A stretch of DNA of 64,000 bases from Stenopsyche tienmushanensis (taxonomy: Eukaryota > Arthropoda > Insecta > Trichoptera > Stenopsychidae): positions 806,001 to 870,000 of the forward strand of contig WACJ01000059.1 in the NCBI GenBank assembly GCA_008973525.1, in the 5' to 3' direction. This document shows positions 63,001 through 64,000 of the stretch, piece by piece. Position 1 is the first letter of the stretch; each line of letters starts with the position of its first letter. Made by a program: the position numbers and the translations under genes. The notes beneath the pieces were generated by a model. That model was not told the DNA's origin. It saw only the letters and a program-made list of their open reading frames with translations, and made no database searches.

Positions 63001-64000
63001 CAGTGGATGTGATTTATCGGTGGAATCAAGAAAGACAAGTTGCAATTGCGGAAGACATGAAATTATCCCAATTTGATTTGATAGCAACGCCTGCTGCAAA
63101 TCACACCGATACAGTTATTAAATCATCGCCTAAAAATGAAAAATATCCTTCGCACATTTGTAAGTATATAGATAATATAGAAATAATCTATGAATTAATA
63201 CCAAAAAAATTACCTAATATATAAAATTATAGGTGAATATTCAATGTTATTGGTCAGCTTCCATCTTCAAAGACATATGGGGAATTTTCTGATTCAAGTT
63301 TATGGACCTTGTATTTTATTGGTAGTGCTATCTTGGGTTTCCTTCTGGCTTAATCGAGAAGCAACTGCAGATAGAGTCTCCCTTGGAATTACAACTGTAT
63401 TAACAATGACATTTTTGGGACTGGAAGCCAGAACAGACTTACCAAAAGTCTCATATCCCACGGCATTAGACTTTTTTGTATTCCTGTCTTTCGGTTTCAT
63501 TTTCGCGACAATTATACAAGTACTGCACAATTATTAATTCATTAATTAGATTACTTAAGCATCTAATTTTAAATATAATATTCCATATTTTAAATCCACA
63601 GTTTGCTGTTGTTCATTACTTTACAAAATATGGTTCAGGCGAATGTTACTTCAGTGCTGATTTAAGTTCAGAATCCAGTAGCGATGAGGATGAAGTCAAA
63701 ACGTGCAGAACGTCGTGCAGAAACAATCTGGAACATTTAACAGTTGAGCCGAAGCCCTGTCGTAATAACAACTTACCAGGAAGTAGTACTAATGGAAATA
63801 ATTTTGAAGATAAGAAAACTGGGAAAGATGTTTTCTTATTAGAGGTTTCTTTTTAATAACCAAAAATCCAAATAAGATTGTAATATTACGTTATTAAATT
63901 TGAAAATAATTTTATAGAACTTCTATTAAAATTGTAATTGATGAATGAATAATATTATGCTTATTCTTTAGGTAATTCCGTTAAAAGCATACACAACCCC
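47905..64000 (+). CDS. Grd: GRD-type GABA-gated ion channel subunit, 3' end outside window
   Basis: Cys-loop receptor subunit of the insect GRD class, joined from 47905-48088, 48655-48722, 53427-53650, 62838-62920, 62989-63159, 63233-63519, 63602-63844 and 63972-64000. The first seven coding exons total exactly 420 codons with consistent phases and GT-AG borders. It has a signal peptide (hydrophobic residues about 8-20), an extracellular ligand-binding domain, the 13-residue Cys loop (Cys 62,857 and 62,899), membrane segments 1-3 (63,290-63,640) and the start of the intracellular loop. In Drosophila, GRD co-assembles with LCCH3 into a GABA-gated cation channel at the plasma membrane. Pore lining reads Ala-Asp-Arg-Val-Ser-Leu-Gly, unlike the Pro-Ala-Arg-Val-Ala of RDL. 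Membrane segment 4 and the stop lie beyond the right edge. The identification rests on near-continuous similarity to GRD; RDL and LCCH3 differ at many of these positions. Confidence 0.96.
48655..48722 (+). CDS. Grd: Grd coding exon 2
   Basis: A 68-bp exon too short for a stand-alone open frame. The acceptor AG is at 48,653-48,654 and the donor GTAACT at 48,723. It completes a Gly codon and reads [20 protein letters not shown], then Asp-Met. This is the first beta-strand pair of the ligand-binding domain in GRD. Confidence 0.93.
51820..52980 (-). mobile_element. Decayed hAT element, ZBED5/Charlie-like
   Basis: The element's transposase-side end is at 52,980, where the minus strand begins CAGTGGTTCTCAAAC, a typical Charlie-type hAT terminus. 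The opposite terminus was not found, so the left boundary is only where transposase similarity ends. It lies antisense inside Grd intron 2 and holds the pseudogene described separately. Confidence 0.75.
51825..52930 (-). pseudogene. hAT transposase pseudogene (ZBED5-like)
   Basis: Minus-strand blocks in order are [18 protein letters not shown] (52,745-52,790), [10 protein letters not shown] and Leu-Leu-Phe-His-Thr-Glu-Val-Arg (about 52,531). They continue with [16 protein letters not shown] and Phe-Trp-Ile-Pro-Val. They follow the order of ZBED5-type hAT-derived proteins, where the Thr-Asp-Gly block holds a catalytic Asp. Stops and frameshifts (for example near 51,960 in a run of A) break it. 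The N-terminal BED finger is not seen. Confidence 0.85.
53427..53650 (+). CDS. Grd: Grd coding exon 3 (ligand-binding domain)
   Basis: The acceptor AG is at 53,425-53,426 and the donor GTATTT at 53,651, ending two bases into an Arg codon. It reads [12 protein letters not shown] (loop D strand) and [12 protein letters not shown] (loop A). It continues through [10 protein letters not shown]. It is GC-richer than the flanking introns. Confidence 0.95.
53928..54853 (+). mobile_element. TTAA-flanked Kolobok-like DNA element, copy C
   Basis: TTAA at 53,928-53,931 and 54,850-54,853 encloses a 926-bp copy in the same orientation as copy B. The minus-strand relic (about 54,535-54,690) is the best preserved of the three. 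It runs [10 protein letters not shown]ough Leu-Lys-Pro-Ile-Tyr-Glu-Asp-Leu before a stop at the same place as in copy A. The shared lesion shows the copies derive from an already defective ancestor. Confidence 0.87.
55915..56980. repeat. Cluster of GC-rich inverted repeat ends
   Basis: A GGCCCTTAGATAGT-type stretch at about 55,936 reappears inverted near 56,224-56,240. Immediately after it, CTCATCCAGGG (56,240-56,250) pairs exactly with CCCTGGATGAG at 56,966-56,976. CAGGGCCGGCTTAAG at 56,246 resembles ends of hAT elements. This looks like one or two nested non-autonomous elements, but borders and class are uncertain. Confidence 0.4.
59621..60402 (+). mobile_element. hAT element with perfect 8-bp target duplication
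   Basis: A 782-bp element beginning TAGAGGTCCCAA and ending TTGGGACCCCTA. It is flanked on both sides by CTACCAAG (59,613-59,620 and 60,403-60,410), the 8-bp duplication typical of hAT insertions. The subterminal regions are packed with the palindromic core ATTCGAATA and its variants (59,634-59,720 and 60,315-60,385). The plus strand carries the transposase C-terminus only, so the element is non-autonomous. Confidence 0.92.
59909..60028 (+). pseudogene. hAT transposase C-terminal fragment
   Basis: A 39-codon frame reads [12 protein letters not shown], then Lys-Leu-Arg-Ser-Ser-Leu and Phe-Phe-Leu-Asn-Met-Tyr before TGA at 60,026-60,028. This matches the hAT dimerisation block (Ser-Glu-Arg-x-Phe-Ser-x-Ala-Gly, then Arg-Ser-x-Leu). 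The catalytic core is missing, so the fragment is not functional. Confidence 0.85.
62838..62920 (+). CDS. Grd: Grd coding exon 4 (Cys loop)
   Basis: An 83-bp exon with acceptor AG at 62,836-62,837 and donor GTAAGT at 62,921. It encodes [11 protein letters not shown] and ends the loop at Gln-Arg-Cys-Pro-Leu. There are exactly 13 residues between the two cysteines, which is diagnostic of Cys-loop receptors. The Phe-Pro-Met-Asp core sits in the middle of the loop. Confidence 0.96.
62989..63159 (+). CDS. Grd: Grd coding exon 5 (loop B/F region)
   Basis: A 68-bp intron precedes it, with acceptor AG at 62,987-62,988 and donor GTAAGT at 63,160. It encodes [12 protein letters not shown] (loop B vicinity) and [11 protein letters not shown]. 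A polar stretch, Asn-His-Thr-Asp with a potential N-glycosylation site, leads towards membrane segment 1. Confidence 0.93.
63233..63519 (+). CDS. Grd: Grd coding exon 6 (membrane segments 1-3)
   Basis: Follows a 73-bp intron, with acceptor AG at 63,231-63,232 and donor GTACTG at 63,520. It carries the pre-M1 block [12 protein letters not shown] and then M1. M2 follows with Asp (63,370-63,372), Arg (63,373-63,375) and Ser (63,379-63,381) at the intracellular mouth and Thr-Val-Leu-Thr-Met-Thr-Phe-Leu. Next comes the M2-M3 loop Arg-Thr-Asp-Leu-Pro-Lys-Val-Ser-Tyr and most of M3. Confidence 0.96.
63602..63844 (+). CDS. Grd: Grd coding exon 7 (end of M3 and intracellular loop)
   Basis: The acceptor AG is at 63,600-63,601 and the donor GTTTCT at 63,845. 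It completes M3 ([17 protein letters not shown], a hallmark of GRD). It then enters a Ser/Glu-rich and Asn-rich intracellular loop with several Cys. Phase is 0 at both ends. Confidence 0.93.
63972..64000 (+). CDS. Grd: Grd coding exon 8 (partial)
   Basis: The acceptor AG is at 63,970-63,971 after a T-rich tract. Phase-0 continuation reads Val-Ile-Pro-Leu-Lys-Ala-Tyr-Thr-Thr before the window ends. The acceptor choice is inferred from phase and the pyrimidine tract. Confidence 0.65.

Noticed and set aside
1..64000. CRISPR arrays, operons, rRNA genes, viral genes
   Set aside because: The window is intron-containing insect DNA; I saw no regularly spaced repeats, no rRNA-like sequence and no viral protein motifs.

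Overview
The window is AT-rich eukaryotic (insect) genomic DNA. It has long intergenic and intronic stretches, GT-AG introns that range from about 70 bp to 9 kb, and only two recognisable host protein genes, both on the plus strand. The insect assignment rests on a ligand-gated channel subunit that matches the insect GRD family closely and on a typical insect mix of decayed DNA transposons. The order cannot be fixed from sequence alone.

Left end (1-11,250): the 3' seven exons of an arylsulfatase B-like lysosomal or secreted sulfatase. All seven exons join in one frame and give about 462 residues. The 5' exons, including the formylglycine Cys-x-Pro-x-Arg exon and the signal peptide, lie off the left edge. 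The introns carry a TTAA-flanked transposon (copy A) and a small palindromic repeat.

Middle (11,250-47,900): about 36 kb in which I can support no host gene. It contains a decayed mariner, a perfect 73-bp inverted repeat, a second TTAA element (copy B), a CpG-dense islet near 31.1-31.3 kb, a hAT remnant (38.4-39.3 kb), a fragment of a non-LTR reverse transcriptase (40.7-40.8 kb) and a 0.7-kb TA-flanked element (42.7-43.4 kb).

Right end (47,900-64,000): the GABA-receptor subunit gene Grd, from its start codon to a point inside the loop between membrane segments 3 and 4, where it runs off the right edge. Seven complete coding exons give exactly 420 in-frame codons, and an eighth starts at 63,972. 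Its second and third introns hold a ZBED5-type hAT pseudogene, the third TTAA element (copy C), and a hAT element with intact ends and a perfect 8-bp target duplication.

The three TTAA elements carry the remains of a transposase with the Cys-Asp-Ser-Trp-Cys-Lys-Tyr and Asn-Glu-x-Phe-Asn signatures I associate with the Kolobok (mutator-like) family of insects. I found no operons, CRISPR arrays, rRNA or tRNA genes, and no new gene system. The two genes are unrelated in function. The points of most biological interest are the unusual pore-lining motif of the GRD subunit and the structure of the mobile elements.
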